NCBI GenBank assembly: GCA_009377755.1
Contig: WHTM01000017.1
Span: 1-64,000, forward strand
Direction: 5' to 3'
Length of the DNA stretch: 64,000 nucleotides
Origin: Hyphomicrobiales bacterium
GTDB lineage: Bacteria; Pseudomonadota; Alphaproteobacteria; Rhizobiales; Xanthobacteraceae
This document shows positions 15,741 through 24,135 of this stretch, one piece after another. A program made the translations under genes and the position numbers. Within the stretch, counting starts at the first letter, position 1. Every line of letters starts with the position of its first letter. The notes under the pieces are model-generated. The model did not search any database and was not told the DNA's origin. It was given only the letters and a program-made list of their open reading frames with translations.

Positions 15741-16760
15741 TCAGCTCGCCGGCTCACGTACGGCGGAAAACGCTGGCATGATCTCTTGCGCGAAACGGCG
15801 CAGTTGCTCCGCGCCGCCGGACAGGGTGAGCGCCACATACTCCGCTCCCGCCTTGTTCACGGCTGCAAGATTCTCGCAAATTTCGTCCGGCGTCCCATAG
15901 AGCGCGTGCGCTTCGGTGGTGCCGGCGTTGTCCGCGTAGGCGAGGACGTGCGATCCGCCCTTGCCGTCCGGCGCGCGCGAGACATCGACGGTACGCCTTG
16001 TATGCTTGGCCTGCCGCGCGAGCGCAGCGTCCTTGTCGGACTGATCCTTCGCCACGTAGACTTGGCGCGCGACGACCACCTGCATGGGATCGAACCCATG
16101 CCCATGCGCCTCGCGTTCGGCGCGGTAGAGCGCGATCCGCTCGCCGATGGCGTCGGGCGACGCGTACTGATCGAGAATGAGGTTGAAGCCGCGCGCGGCG
16201 GCCTTGCGGATCGACACAGCGCTCGCGGCAGCGACCCAGAACGGCGGATGCGGCTGCTGCGCCGGCGGCGGTTCGACGACGATGTCCTCGAACTGCCAGA
16301 ACCTTCCGTGATGCGAGAAGCGCGTGCGCGAGGTAAAGGACCGGGTCATGACCTCGACCGACTCCTCAAACCGGGCTTCCGCCTCCTCCTGAGGAATGCC
16401 GAAGCCTACGAACTCGTTGTGCCGGTAACCCTTGCCGATGCCGAAATCGAGCCGGCCGCCGGAGACGAGGTCGAGCGTCGCCGCCTGCTCCGCCAGCAGC
16501 ACCGGATTGTGCCACGGCAGTACCATCACCGCGGAGCCGACCCGCAACGTCGTGGTGCGCATCGCCAGGCAGGTCAGCAGCGTCAGCGTAGCGGAGACTT
16601 GGTTCCAGCCGGTGAAATGATGCTCGACCAGAAAACTTGCGTGGTAGCCGAGCGCCTCGGCCTCGACGTTGAAGTCGAGATAGTCGCGGAACCCCTGCCC
16701 CGTCTCCGGGCCGAGGTCGTTCGAATTGGCTTGCGCCGAGCAGAACAGGCCGAAACGCAT
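15741..16760 (-). CDS. LLM-class flavin-dependent monooxygenase
   Basis: A 339-residue luciferase-like protein. Features are the N-terminal MRFGLFCSAQ strand, FLVEHHFTGW, the LLTCLAMRTTTLRVGSAV block and GGRLDFGIGKGYRHNEFVGFG, characteristic of the bacterial luciferase (TIM-barrel, F420/FMN) superfamily. Members use reduced flavin and oxygen to hydroxylate or cleave diverse organic compounds. Substrate is unknown. It is upstream of the ASCH remnant and glcE on the same strand, and its ATG has no strong ribosome binding site. Confidence 0.82.
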   Translation of the reverse strand: MRFGLFCSAQANSNDLGPETGQGFRDYLDFNVEAEALGYHASFLVEHHFTGWNQVSATLTLLTCLAMRTTTLRVGSAVMVLPWHNPVLLAEQAATLDLVSGGRLDFGIGKGYRHNEFVGFGIPQEEAEARFEESVEVMTRSFTSRTRFSHHGRFWQFEDIVVEPPPAQQPHPPFWVAAASAVSIRKAAARGFNLILDQYASPDAIGERIALYRAEREAHGHGFDPMQVVVARQVYVAKDQSDKDAALARQAKHTRRTVDVSRAPDGKGGSHVLAYADNAGTTEAHALYGTPDEICENLAAVNKAGAEYVALTLSGGAEQLRRFAQEIMPAFSAVREPAS

Positions 16761-16857
16761 TGGCTGGAACCGCGAGATACCAAGGAACCGGCAATCTACC
16801 GGCGCGGGCGTCGTTGGCCAATGGCCCGTTTTTGAGTTCTTCGCGATGCCGTTTCGC

Positions 16858-17202
16858 TTAGCCTTCGACGAACGACTTCAGTCGCGCCAGGGCATCGTCC
16901 CACTGTCTGGATACGTGATCGAGATAGGCGCGCACGTCGTCGATTGGCTTCGGTTCGAGCGCGAACTGGCTTTCGCGTCCGACGCGGACGGAGCGGACGA
17001 CGCCTGCGCCCTCCAGGACGCGCAGGTGCTTGGTCACCGCCTGCCGCGTGAGGCGCGTGCCGGCCGTGAGACGTGCGATCGACTGCGCTTGGCCCTGCGC
17101 CAGCTTGGCAAGCACCGACAGGCGCGTCTCGTCGCCCAGCGCGGCGAATACCGACGCACGAGCCTTCAGGGCGGCGGACCCGCTATGCCGCTTGCCGGAC
17201 AT
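16858..17202 (-). CDS. ArsR family transcriptional regulator
   Basis: A 114-residue winged-helix repressor with the ArsR pattern VFAALGDETRLSVLAKLAQG, recognition helix TRLTRQAVTKHLRVLEGAGVV and wing VGRESQFALEPKP. No metal-binding Cys motif is seen. It overlaps the SRPBCC gene by 20 bases. ArsR-SRPBCC pairs are widespread, the ArsR member controlling its own operon. Two inverted repeats upstream of the pair are good operator candidates. Confidence 0.88.
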   Translation of the reverse strand: MSGKRHSGSAALKARASVFAALGDETRLSVLAKLAQGQAQSIARLTAGTRLTRQAVTKHLRVLEGAGVVRSVRVGRESQFALEPKPIDDVRAYLDHVSRQWDDALARLKSFVEG

Positions 17203-17635
17203 GCTGCGCGATGTTCTCCATTTGGATGCTCCAGCCGCCCTCGTTCATGCGGAACGCCTCGTCGCGGCGTCTCTCCGGCACCTTGTCGAAGCCCGACTCG
17301 ACGACGCGCAACAGCGTCCCCGAGGCGATCTTCTCCAAGGTGAACTCGACCAGCGTCGGCGTCTCCCCGGAGTAGTCCTCGTTGGGATCGATGGCATAGG
17401 GATGCCAGGTGAACGAGAACAATCGCTCTGGCTCCATCTTCTGGACGACGGCCTCCCATCGCACGTGCTCGTAGCCGGGATAGGTGATCTGCCCGCGCGA
17501 TACCTGCCCCGGCATGAAGGGGCCTTCCAGGCGAACACGGAACCACGTGCCGAATTCCTGGTGGTCGGTCAGCGCCCGCCAGACGCGCGACACGGGAGCC
17601 TTGAGCTCGATGGTCTTCTCGATGCGATCGTTCAT
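17183..17635 (-). CDS. SRPBCC (AHSA1) domain protein
   Basis: A 150-residue START-fold protein of the Aha1/CalC group: RIEKTIELKAPVSRVWRALTD, a hydrophobic cavity, and the C-terminal helix EGGWSIQMENIAQHV. Such proteins bind hydrophobic ligands; the exact role is unknown. ATG at 17635 is preferred over TTG at 17641 because AGGAGG lies six bases before it. Here it is the first gene, with arsR second and overlapping, the reverse of the more common order. Its ribosome binding site lies inside an inverted repeat. Confidence 0.82.
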   Translation of the reverse strand: MNDRIEKTIELKAPVSRVWRALTDHQEFGTWFRVRLEGPFMPGQVSRGQITYPGYEHVRWEAVVQKMEPERLFSFTWHPYAIDPNEDYSGETPTLVEFTLEKIASGTLLRVVESGFDKVPERRRDEAFRMNEGGWSIQMENIAQHVRQAA

Positions 17636-17657
17636 AAGCAACCTCCTGGTTGCTTAT
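17634..17657. promoter_or_regulatory. Inverted repeat at the SRPBCC start, candidate ArsR operator
   Basis: ATAAGCAACC (17634-17643) and GGTTGCTTAT (17648-17657) are perfect 10-base arms around TCCT. The repeat includes the ribosome binding site and the first bases of the ATG, so in RNA it would hide both. Confidence 0.6.
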
Positions 17658-17679
17658 CGGATTAAACCGTGTCGCATCA

Positions 17680-17703
17680 ATATGCAACCTTCTTGTTGCA
17701 TAT
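17680..17703. promoter_or_regulatory. Second inverted repeat, candidate ArsR operator
   Basis: ATATGCAAC (17680-17688) and GTTGCATAT (17695-17703) form perfect 9-base arms around CTTCTT. The core GCAAC-N6-GTTGC is the same as in the repeat centred 46 bases away, which supports two operators for one dimeric regulator. Confidence 0.6.
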
Positions 17704-17739
17704 CTGATCCGCCGATGGTGCGCCGCGCAGCGGCGGCGC

Positions 17740-18945
17740 TCACCCCGCCCGCAAGACCGCCTCCGCGTCATAGCCATAGAGCCGCTCCTGCTCGGGCGGG
17801 AAGGTGGCCGACTCAGGAATCCGGTTCTCCCGCATACGCGCGTTGCGATCCGCGATCGCGGCAACGTCGTTCATCTGGTAGAGTTCTTCTTCTCGGCGGG
17901 AAAGCCCCTGCATCCAGGCCGTGCGCGGCTGACGCAGCCGCACGTAGCGTTCCAGCGCCGCGACCGGCTCATCCGGATTTGCGGCGAGGCAGCCGGCGAG
18001 CACATAGGCATCCTCGATGCTCTGTGCGGCACCCTGGGCGTAGAACGGCATCATCGGGTGCGCGGCATCGCCCAGCAAAACCACGCGCTCGACCCGCCAG
18101 TCGGGCAGCGGCTCGCGGTCGTACAGCGCCTGGCGCAGCACCCGCGGCGTCGCTGCGATGATCGTCCGGATCGTCGGGTGCCACCCGGCGTACTCGGCGA
18201 GCGCATCCTCGATGCGCCCCTCGGCGAGCCATGATTCCCGCGCCGGCTGCTCCGAGCGGCTGATGCCGATCCAGTTGAACGTGCGCCCGGCCGCGACGTA
18301 GTACTGCACGATGCTCCGGTTCGGCCCCATCCAGACGCCAGTAACCCGGCCGAGATCGAGGTGGGCAACCCGTTCCGCCGGGACGAGCCCGCGCCAGGCG
18401 ACATTGCCGGTGTAGCGCGGCTGCTCCCGCCCGAACAGTTGCCCGCGCACCGTCGAATGGATTCCGTCCGCGCCGATAAGCAGATCGCCGGTGACCGTGC
18501 TGCCGTCGGCAAGCGTGACGGTGACGCCATCTGCGTCCTGCTTGAAGGCATCGACGTGCGCGTTCAGGCGGAAGCCTTCCTCGCCGAGACCGCCGAGCAG
18601 GACGTCGAGCAGGTCGGCTCGGTGCGCGTGGTAGTACGGCGCGCCGAACTGCGTCTCCGCCCGCGCGCCGAGCGGCGTGTAGTAGAGGCGGTCACCATCG
18701 TCCCAGGCGCGGTAATCACGCCCCTCCGGATAGACGCCGACGCGCGCCAGCGCCTCGCCGAGGCCGAGCGTCCGGAGGACCCGCGTCGCATTGGCACTGA
18801 GCTGGATGCCCGCACCAACCTGGCGGAAGGCCTCCGCCTGCTCGAACAGTTCGGCATCGATGCCGCGCCGCCGCAGCGCCAGTGCGGTCGTGATGCCGCC
18901 GATCCCGCCGCCAGCGATCAGGATCTTGAGATTTCTGTGAGGCAT
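17740..18945 (-). CDS. FAD-dependent aromatic monooxygenase
   Basis: A 401-residue class A flavoprotein hydroxylase resembling salicylate and 3-hydroxybenzoate 6-hydroxylases. It shows the FAD-binding GGGIGG near the N-terminus, the NAD(P)H-associated DG motif in LLIGADGIHSTVR, and the second FAD motif LLGDAAHPMMPFYAQGAAQSIEDA. It would insert one oxygen atom into an aromatic acid using NAD(P)H. The ATG is preceded by AGGAGG. It lies between glcD and the ArsR pair, apparently unrelated to them; the substrate is not predictable. Confidence 0.87.
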   Translation of the reverse strand: MPHRNLKILIAGGGIGGITTALALRRRGIDAELFEQAEAFRQVGAGIQLSANATRVLRTLGLGEALARVGVYPEGRDYRAWDDGDRLYYTPLGARAETQFGAPYYHAHRADLLDVLLGGLGEEGFRLNAHVDAFKQDADGVTVTLADGSTVTGDLLIGADGIHSTVRGQLFGREQPRYTGNVAWRGLVPAERVAHLDLGRVTGVWMGPNRSIVQYYVAAGRTFNWIGISRSEQPARESWLAEGRIEDALAEYAGWHPTIRTIIAATPRVLRQALYDREPLPDWRVERVVLLGDAAHPMMPFYAQGAAQSIEDAYVLAGCLAANPDEPVAALERYVRLRQPRTAWMQGLSRREEELYQMNDVAAIADRNARMRENRIPESATFPPEQERLYGYDAEAVLRAG

Positions 18946-19115
18946 GAATCCCTCCTAGAGCGCAAAATCCCAGCTATAAAATCGCACGTCAACTCAAGAG
19001 AACTGTAGCCCATAGCTCGCATGAGCGAAGCGACATGCGGGCTTGCACGTGCGGCGCATTCCGCCCCGCATTTTCGCTTCGCTTCAACGCGGGCCATGGC
19101 GCTATACCGGAATCG

Positions 19116-20606
19116 CTAAAACCGCGGAATATCCGGGAACGGCAGCTTGCCGCCGCTCACGTGCATGCGGCCCAACTCGGCGCAGCGGTGTAGCACCGGG
19201 AACACCTTGCCGGGATTGAGCAGGCCCTTGGCATCGAACGCGCATTTGAGGCGCTGCTGCTGGTTCAAGTCGATCTCTGAGAACATCGTCGGCATCAGGT
19301 CACGCTTCTCGACGCCGACGCCGTGCTCGCCGGTAAGCACGCCGCCGACCTCGACGCAGAGCCTAAGAATGTCGGCGCCGAATTGTTCCGCGCGATCCAG
19401 CTCACCGGGCTTGTTGGCGTCGTACAGGATCAGTGGATGCAAATTGCCGTCTCCAGCGTGGAACACGTTGGCCACCTGCAGCCCGTAGCGCTCCGACATG
19501 GCGCGCATGCGGTTGAGCACCAGCGGCAGTTTTCCGCGCGGAATCGTTCCGTCCATGCAGTAGTAGTCGGGCGAGATGCGGCCGACGGCCGGGAACGCCG
19601 CCTTGCGGCCGGCCCAGAACAACAGCCGCTCCTGCTCGGAGGTTGACACCTTCAGCGTGACGGCGCGGCACGCGCGCGCAATCTCACTCACACGCTCGAT
19701 CAGGTGGTCGCACTCGGCCTGCGGGCCGTCGAGCTCGACAATCAGCAGCGCCTCGACATCGAGCGGATAGCCGGCATGCACGAAGGCTTCCGCCGCATGG
19801 ATCGCCGGGCGGTCCATCATCTCCATGCCGCCGGGGATGATGCCGGCGCCGATGATCCTGGCGACGCAGTCGCCGGCGTCCTCCGAGGTCGGGAACCCGA
19901 CCAGCACCGCGCGCGCCGTCTCCGGCTTCTTGAGAAGGCGCACCGTCACCTCGGTGACGACGCCAAGCAGGCCCTCCGAGCCGGTGACGATGCCGAGTAG
20001 ATCATAGCCGCCCGAATCGAAATGCTTGCCGCCGAGGCGGACGATCTCGCCGGTGATCAGCACCATCTCCAGCCCGAGCACGTTGTTGGTGGTCATGCCG
20101 TATTTCAGGCAGTGCACGCCGCCGGAATTTTCCGCGACGTTGCCGCCGATGGTACAGGCGATCTGCGAGGACGGATCGGGCGCGTAGTAGAAGCCGGCCC
20201 GATCGACCGCCTGGCTGACCGCCAGATTGGTGACGCCGGGCTCGACCACCGCGACACGGTTGGCGAAATCGATCTCGCGGATACGGTTGAACTTGGCCAT
20301 GCCGAGCAGCACGCCGTCGGCGAGCGGCAGCGCGCCGCCGGAGAGCGAGGTTCCGGCGCCCCGCGGCACCACCTTCAACCCTTCCGTATGGCAGTAGCGC
20401 AGCACCGCGCTCACCTGCTCGGTGGTCTCCGGCAGCACCACGACCATCGGCAACTGGCGATAGGCGGTGAGCCCGTCGGTCTCGTACGGCCGCATCGCGT
20501 GCTCGTGCGCAATGACCCCCTCTCCGGGAACGATCCCGTGCAACGCATGCACGATCGCCTCGCGGCGCGCCAGCACGGCAGCATCAAGGGCAGGCATGGC
20601 GACCAT
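19116..20606 (-). CDS. glcD: Glycolate oxidase FAD-linked subunit
   Basis: About 496 residues, matching E. coli GlcD (499). FAD-binding type 4 blocks include VVPRGAGTSLSGGALPL, IACTIGGNVAENSGGVHCLKYGMTT and GYDLLGIVTGSEGLLGVVTEV; the C-terminal domain has FHAGDGNLHPLILYD and GEHGVGVEKRDLM. It oxidises glycolate (or D-lactate-like 2-hydroxy acids) to glyoxylate together with GlcE and GlcF. The ATG at 20606 has AGGA seven bases upstream; ATG at 20597 is the alternative. It is the most upstream of the three scattered glc genes. Confidence 0.92.
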   Translation of the reverse strand: MVAMPALDAAVLARREAIVHALHGIVPGEGVIAHEHAMRPYETDGLTAYRQLPMVVVLPETTEQVSAVLRYCHTEGLKVVPRGAGTSLSGGALPLADGVLLGMAKFNRIREIDFANRVAVVEPGVTNLAVSQAVDRAGFYYAPDPSSQIACTIGGNVAENSGGVHCLKYGMTTNNVLGLEMVLITGEIVRLGGKHFDSGGYDLLGIVTGSEGLLGVVTEVTVRLLKKPETARAVLVGFPTSEDAGDCVARIIGAGIIPGGMEMMDRPAIHAAEAFVHAGYPLDVEALLIVELDGPQAECDHLIERVSEIARACRAVTLKVSTSEQERLLFWAGRKAAFPAVGRISPDYYCMDGTIPRGKLPLVLNRMRAMSERYGLQVANVFHAGDGNLHPLILYDANKPGELDRAEQFGADILRLCVEVGGVLTGEHGVGVEKRDLMPTMFSEIDLNQQQRLKCAFDAKGLLNPGKVFPVLHRCAELGRMHVSGGKLPFPDIPRF

Positions 20607-20792
20607 CGGTTCGTCCTGCGGGGCTTCGAAACGCGTCAGCGCCGCGCGTCTTATAGCGCCAAGCGATGGGCTATCATACCCCAGTAGACCGAGACGCTCG
20701 TGATCGACGGAGAGAAGCTCGGCGTAGAGTCGGCCCTGCATTCGCAGGGGACGACGGCTGCGGGATTCCGTCACGGCTGGGACCGCGCCCCC

Positions 20793-23582
20793 CTACTCCG
20801 CCGCCACCCTTGTCTCGCCAGCCGGCTCCACACGCGCGGCGCAATACTTGAACTCCGGAATCTTGCCGAACGGGTCGAGCGCCGGGTTGGTGAGCAGGTT
20901 GGCGGCCGCCTCCACGAAGGCGAAGGGGATGAACACCACGTCGTCGGGGATGGCGTCGTCCTGGCGCACGGCGAGCTCCACCGTGCCGCGGCGCGTCGAG
21001 ACGCGCACCGTGTCGCCGGGCGCGATGCCGAGCCGTTCAATGGTGCCGCGCGAGACGTTGGCGACCGCCGACGGTTCCAGCGCATCAAGCACGGCAGCGC
21101 GGCGCGTCATGGCGCCGGTGTGCCAATGCTCGAGCTGGCGGCCGGTGGTGAGGATGAACGGATACTCGGCGTCCGGCTGCTCGTCGGGCGGCGTGAGCTT
21201 CGCGGCGACAAGCTTTCCAAAGCCGCCGGGGCGCGGAAAGCCCTGGTCGAACACCACGTCGCGGCCGGGCTTGTCGGGCGCGTCGGACGGATAGGTGACG
21301 GCGCCCTCGCGCGCGATGCGCTCCCACGAGATGTTGTCGAGCGCCGGCATCAGCGAGGCCATCTCGGTGTAGATCTCGCCGGGGTGCTGATAGTTCCAGT
21401 CAAGCCCAATGCGCTTGGCAATCTCCTGCGTGATCCACCAGTCGAGCTTCGCCTCGCCTGGCAGCGGCAGCGCGGCGCGCCCCATCTGCACCTGGCGGTT
21501 GGTGTTGGTGACGGTGCCGTCCTTCTCCGGCCAGGCAGAGGCCGGCAGGATCACGTCGGCATAGACCGCGGTCTCGGTGAGGAACAGGTCCTGCACCACG
21601 AGATGCTCGAGGTGCGCCAGCGCCTCGCGCGCATGGTTGAGGTCGGGGTCGGACATCGCAGGATTTTCACCCAGGATGTACATGCCCTTGATCACGCCTT
21701 CATGAACCGCGGTCATGATCTCGACGACGGTGAGCCCTTTCTTGGGATCGAGCTTGGCACCCCACAGGTTCTCGACCTTGCCGCGGATCTCGGGATTTTC
21801 GACCGACTGGTAGTCGGGGAAGAACATCGGGATCAGCCCGGCGTCGGAGGCGCCCTGCACATTGTTCTGCCCGCGCAGCGGATGCAGGCCGGTGCCGGGC
21901 CGGCCGATCTGGCCGGTGATCAGCGACAGCGCGATCAGGCAGCGGGCGTTGTCGGTGCCGTGGGTGTGCTGCGACACGCCCATGCCCCAAAAGATGATGG
22001 CCGACTCGGCGCGCGCGAAGGTGCGCGCCACCTCGCGCAGCACGTCGGCCTCGATGCCGCAGATCGGCGCCATCTCCTCCGGCGTGAAATCCTTGATGTG
22101 CTCGGCAAAGGCCGGGAAGCCATCGACGTAGGTCTGGACGTATTGCTCGTCGTACAGCTTCTCGGTGACGATGACGTTGAGCATGGCGTTGAGCATCGCC
22201 ACGTCGGCGCCGGGCGTGAACTGCAGCATGCGCCAGGCATGACGCTTCAAGGCTTGCCCGCGCGGATCCATCACGATCAGCTTGGCGCCGCGCTTGGCGG
22301 CTTGCTTGAAGAAAGTCGCCGCGACCGGATGGTTCTCGGTCGGGTTGGCGCCGATCACGATGATGACGTCGGAATTCTTCACCTCGTTGAAGGTCGCCGA
22401 CACGGCGGCCGAGCCGACGCCTTCGAGCAGCGCCGCCACCGACGAGGCGTGGCACAGCCGCGTGCAATGATCGACGTTGTTGGTGCCGAAGCCGGCGCGC
22501 ACCAGCTTCTGGAACAGATAGGCCTCTTCGTTCGACGCCTTCGCCGAGCCGAAGCCGGCGAGTGCCTTGGCGCCGTCGCGGTCGCGGATGGTCTTGAGGC
22601 CGGACGCCGCGCGGTCGAGCGCCTCGTCCCAGGTGGCGGGACGGAAATGCGTCCACGGATTGGCCGGGTCGATCTCCTCGTGCGGGATCTTCGGCACGCC
22701 GTCCTTGCGGATCATCGGCTGCGTCAGCCGCTGTTTGTTGTGCACGTAGTCGAAGCCGAAACGGCCCTTGACGCAGAGGCGATTCTGGTTTGCCGGTCCG
22801 TTCTGGCCGGTGACGTACAGGAGCTTGTCGTCCTTGACGTGGTAGGTGAGCTGGCAGCCGACGCCGCAGTAGGGGCACACACTGTCGACGCTGCGGTCGG
22901 GGAAATGCGCCGGCGTGCGCACGTTGTCCTGGTTGACCAGCGTCGCCGGCATTAGCGCGCCGGTGGGGCACGCCTGCACGCACTCGCCGCACCCAACGCA
23001 CGTGGAGTCACCCATCGGGTCGTCGAAGTCGAACACGATCTTCTCGGCATGGCCGCGGCCGGCCATGCCGATGACGTCATTGACCTGCACTTCGCGGCAG
23101 GCACGGACGCAGAGGTTGCACTGGATGCAGGCGTCGAGATTGACCGCCATCGCCGGGTGGCTGCGGTCCGGTCCCGGCGCATCGCGCTTGGGGAATCGGC
23201 CGGCGGCCATGTCGTGGCGCGACCACGTCTTCCAGAACTCGGAATCGGGATCGTGCGAGGTCTCGCGCGGCGGCTGGTCGGTAGCGAGCAGTTCCAGCAC
23301 CATCTTGCGCGCGGTCTCGGCGCGATGCGTGTCGGTCTTCACCACCATGCCCGGCGAAGGCGTGCGGATGCAGCTTGCCGCCAGCACGCGCTCGCCCTCG
23401 ATCTCGACCATGCAGACGCGGCAGTTGCCGTCGGGGCGGTAACCGGGCTTGGGCGAATAGCACAGATGCGGCAGCTTCACGTCGACGCGCCGTGCGGCGC
23501 GGAAGATGGTCTCGCCGGCGCGGATCTCCACCTCGCGGCCATCGATGGTGAACGTGTTGGGTTTTTGCGCTGCGTCCGTCAT
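20793..23582 (-). CDS. fdh1A: NAD-dependent formate dehydrogenase alpha subunit (FDH1 type)
   Basis: A 929-residue molybdo- or tungstopterin protein oxidising formate to CO2. From the N-terminus: a [2Fe-2S] ferredoxin domain (CYSPKPGYRPDGNCRVC), a NuoG-like His-Cys segment, two [4Fe-4S] clusters (CIQCNLCVRAC, CVGCGECVQACP), a further cluster at CPYCGVGCQLTY, then the catalytic domain with the metal-ligand cysteine in THE RLCHASS segment and a C-terminal molydopterin dinucleotide-binding domain (LTTGRQLEHWHTGAMT). Its partner is the fused beta subunit at 24136-25857. No fdhD or fdsD-like gene follows, in line with the two-subunit FDH1 of Methylobacterium. Whether it uses Mo or W cannot be told from sequence. 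Confidence 0.92.
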   Translation of the reverse strand: MTDAAQKPNTFTIDGREVEIRAGETIFRAARRVDVKLPHLCYSPKPGYRPDGNCRVCMVEIEGERVLAASCIRTPSPGMVVKTDTHRAETARKMVLELLATDQPPRETSHDPDSEFWKTWSRHDMAAGRFPKRDAPGPDRSHPAMAVNLDACIQCNLCVRACREVQVNDVIGMAGRGHAEKIVFDFDDPMGDSTCVGCGECVQACPTGALMPATLVNQDNVRTPAHFPDRSVDSVCPYCGVGCQLTYHVKDDKLLYVTGQNGPANQNRLCVKGRFGFDYVHNKQRLTQPMIRKDGVPKIPHEEIDPANPWTHFRPATWDEALDRAASGLKTIRDRDGAKALAGFGSAKASNEEAYLFQKLVRAGFGTNNVDHCTRLCHASSVAALLEGVGSAAVSATFNEVKNSDVIIVIGANPTENHPVAATFFKQAAKRGAKLIVMDPRGQALKRHAWRMLQFTPGADVAMLNAMLNVIVTEKLYDEQYVQTYVDGFPAFAEHIKDFTPEEMAPICGIEADVLREVARTFARAESAIIFWGMGVSQHTHGTDNARCLIALSLITGQIGRPGTGLHPLRGQNNVQGASDAGLIPMFFPDYQSVENPEIRGKVENLWGAKLDPKKGLTVVEIMTAVHEGVIKGMYILGENPAMSDPDLNHAREALAHLEHLVVQDLFLTETAVYADVILPASAWPEKDGTVTNTNRQVQMGRAALPLPGEAKLDWWITQEIAKRIGLDWNYQHPGEIYTEMASLMPALDNISWERIAREGAVTYPSDAPDKPGRDVVFDQGFPRPGGFGKLVAAKLTPPDEQPDAEYPFILTTGRQLEHWHTGAMTRRAAVLDALEPSAVANVSRGTIERLGIAPGDTVRVSTRRGTVELAVRQDDAIPDDVVFIPFAFVEAAANLLTNPALDPFGKIPEFKYCAARVEPAGETRVAAE

Positions 23583-24031
23583 TGGGCAATTCCCTCGCCG
23601 CTTGCCGCAGCGGGCTCCCCTCCCCCTTGTGGGGAGGGGTGGGGGGTGGGGTCTTGGTGGCTTGGCGAAGCGGCTCCGTCTCGTGCCGCGGCCAAGATCG
23701 CCTCGCCGACGCTCGCTGGCGTCTTAAGCACATCGTTGTTCCAGAATCGCAGAACGCGATAGCCTTGCGAGGTCAGCCATTGCGTGCGCTTCTCGTCGTA
23801 AGCTGCGCGAGCTTCGACGTGCTGCGAACCATCCAGCTCGACAACGAGCTTGCCGGCGTGCCACGCGAAGTCCGCGATATAGATTCCGATCGGCGCCTGG
23901 CGGCGAAAATGAATTCCGAGCGGCTTCAACGAGCGCAGCAGATACCAGAGCTTTCGTTCCGCATCGGTCGGGCTGCGGCGCAGCGCACGCGCCTGACTGC
24001 GAGTCCGCTTTGCGATCGCGCTATGAGGCAT
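23579..24031 (-). CDS. DUF559 domain protein inserted in the formate dehydrogenase operon
   Basis: A 150-residue protein of the DUF559 group, related to Vsr-type endonucleases: SPTDAERKLWYLLRS, GIHFRRQAPIGIYIADF, LVVELDGSQH and YRVLRFWNNDVL, with candidate catalytic Glu and Asp residues. Its last 25 residues (HQDPTPHPSPQGGGEP and so on) are translated from a GC-rich repeat. The gene lies between fdh1B and fdh1A and its stop overlaps the fdh1A ATG. Two inverted repeat copies bracket most of it. It has no obvious link to formate metabolism and is probably an inserted repeat-associated gene. Confidence 0.8.
   Translation of the reverse strand: MPHSAIAKRTRSQARALRRSPTDAERKLWYLLRSLKPLGIHFRRQAPIGIYIADFAWHAGKLVVELDGSQHVEARAAYDEKRTQWLTSQGYRVLRFWNNDVLKTPASVGEAILAAARDGAASPSHQDPTPHPSPQGGGEPAAASGEGIAQ
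23617..23642. repeat. Inverted repeat flanking the DUF559 gene, fdh1A side
   Basis: The 26-base sequence is an imperfect palindrome of CCCCTCCCC-type blocks around TTGT. Its reverse complement occurs at 24082-24107. It overlaps the 3' end of the DUF559 gene and supplies its C-terminal residues. Confidence 0.85.
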
Positions 24032-24081
24032 CGTCGCCCTCAGCCGTTTGCTGCAAACCCCACCCCGGCTCGCTTCGCTCG

Positions 24082-24107
24082 CCACCCCTCCCCACAAGGG
24101 GGAGGGG
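24082..24107. repeat. Inverted repeat flanking the DUF559 gene, fdh1B side
   Basis: This 26-base sequence is the exact reverse complement of 23617-23642. It lies in the gap between the fdh1B stop and the DUF559 start. Together the pair delimits about 490 bases that look like an inserted unit. Confidence 0.85.
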
Positions 24108-24135
24108 TGGCACTGTGCGTGTGGCATCATCAGCA

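Noticed and set aside
20607-20792. Missing fdhD/fdsD genes after fdh1A as a sign of a broken operon
   Set aside because: The beta subunit is a NuoE-NuoF fusion, and two-subunit FDH1 operons normally lack these genes.
20700-22955. A 751-codon open frame antisense to fdh1A
   Set aside because: Long stopless antisense frames are common in GC-rich genes, the translation has no recognisable domain, and fdh1A is certain.
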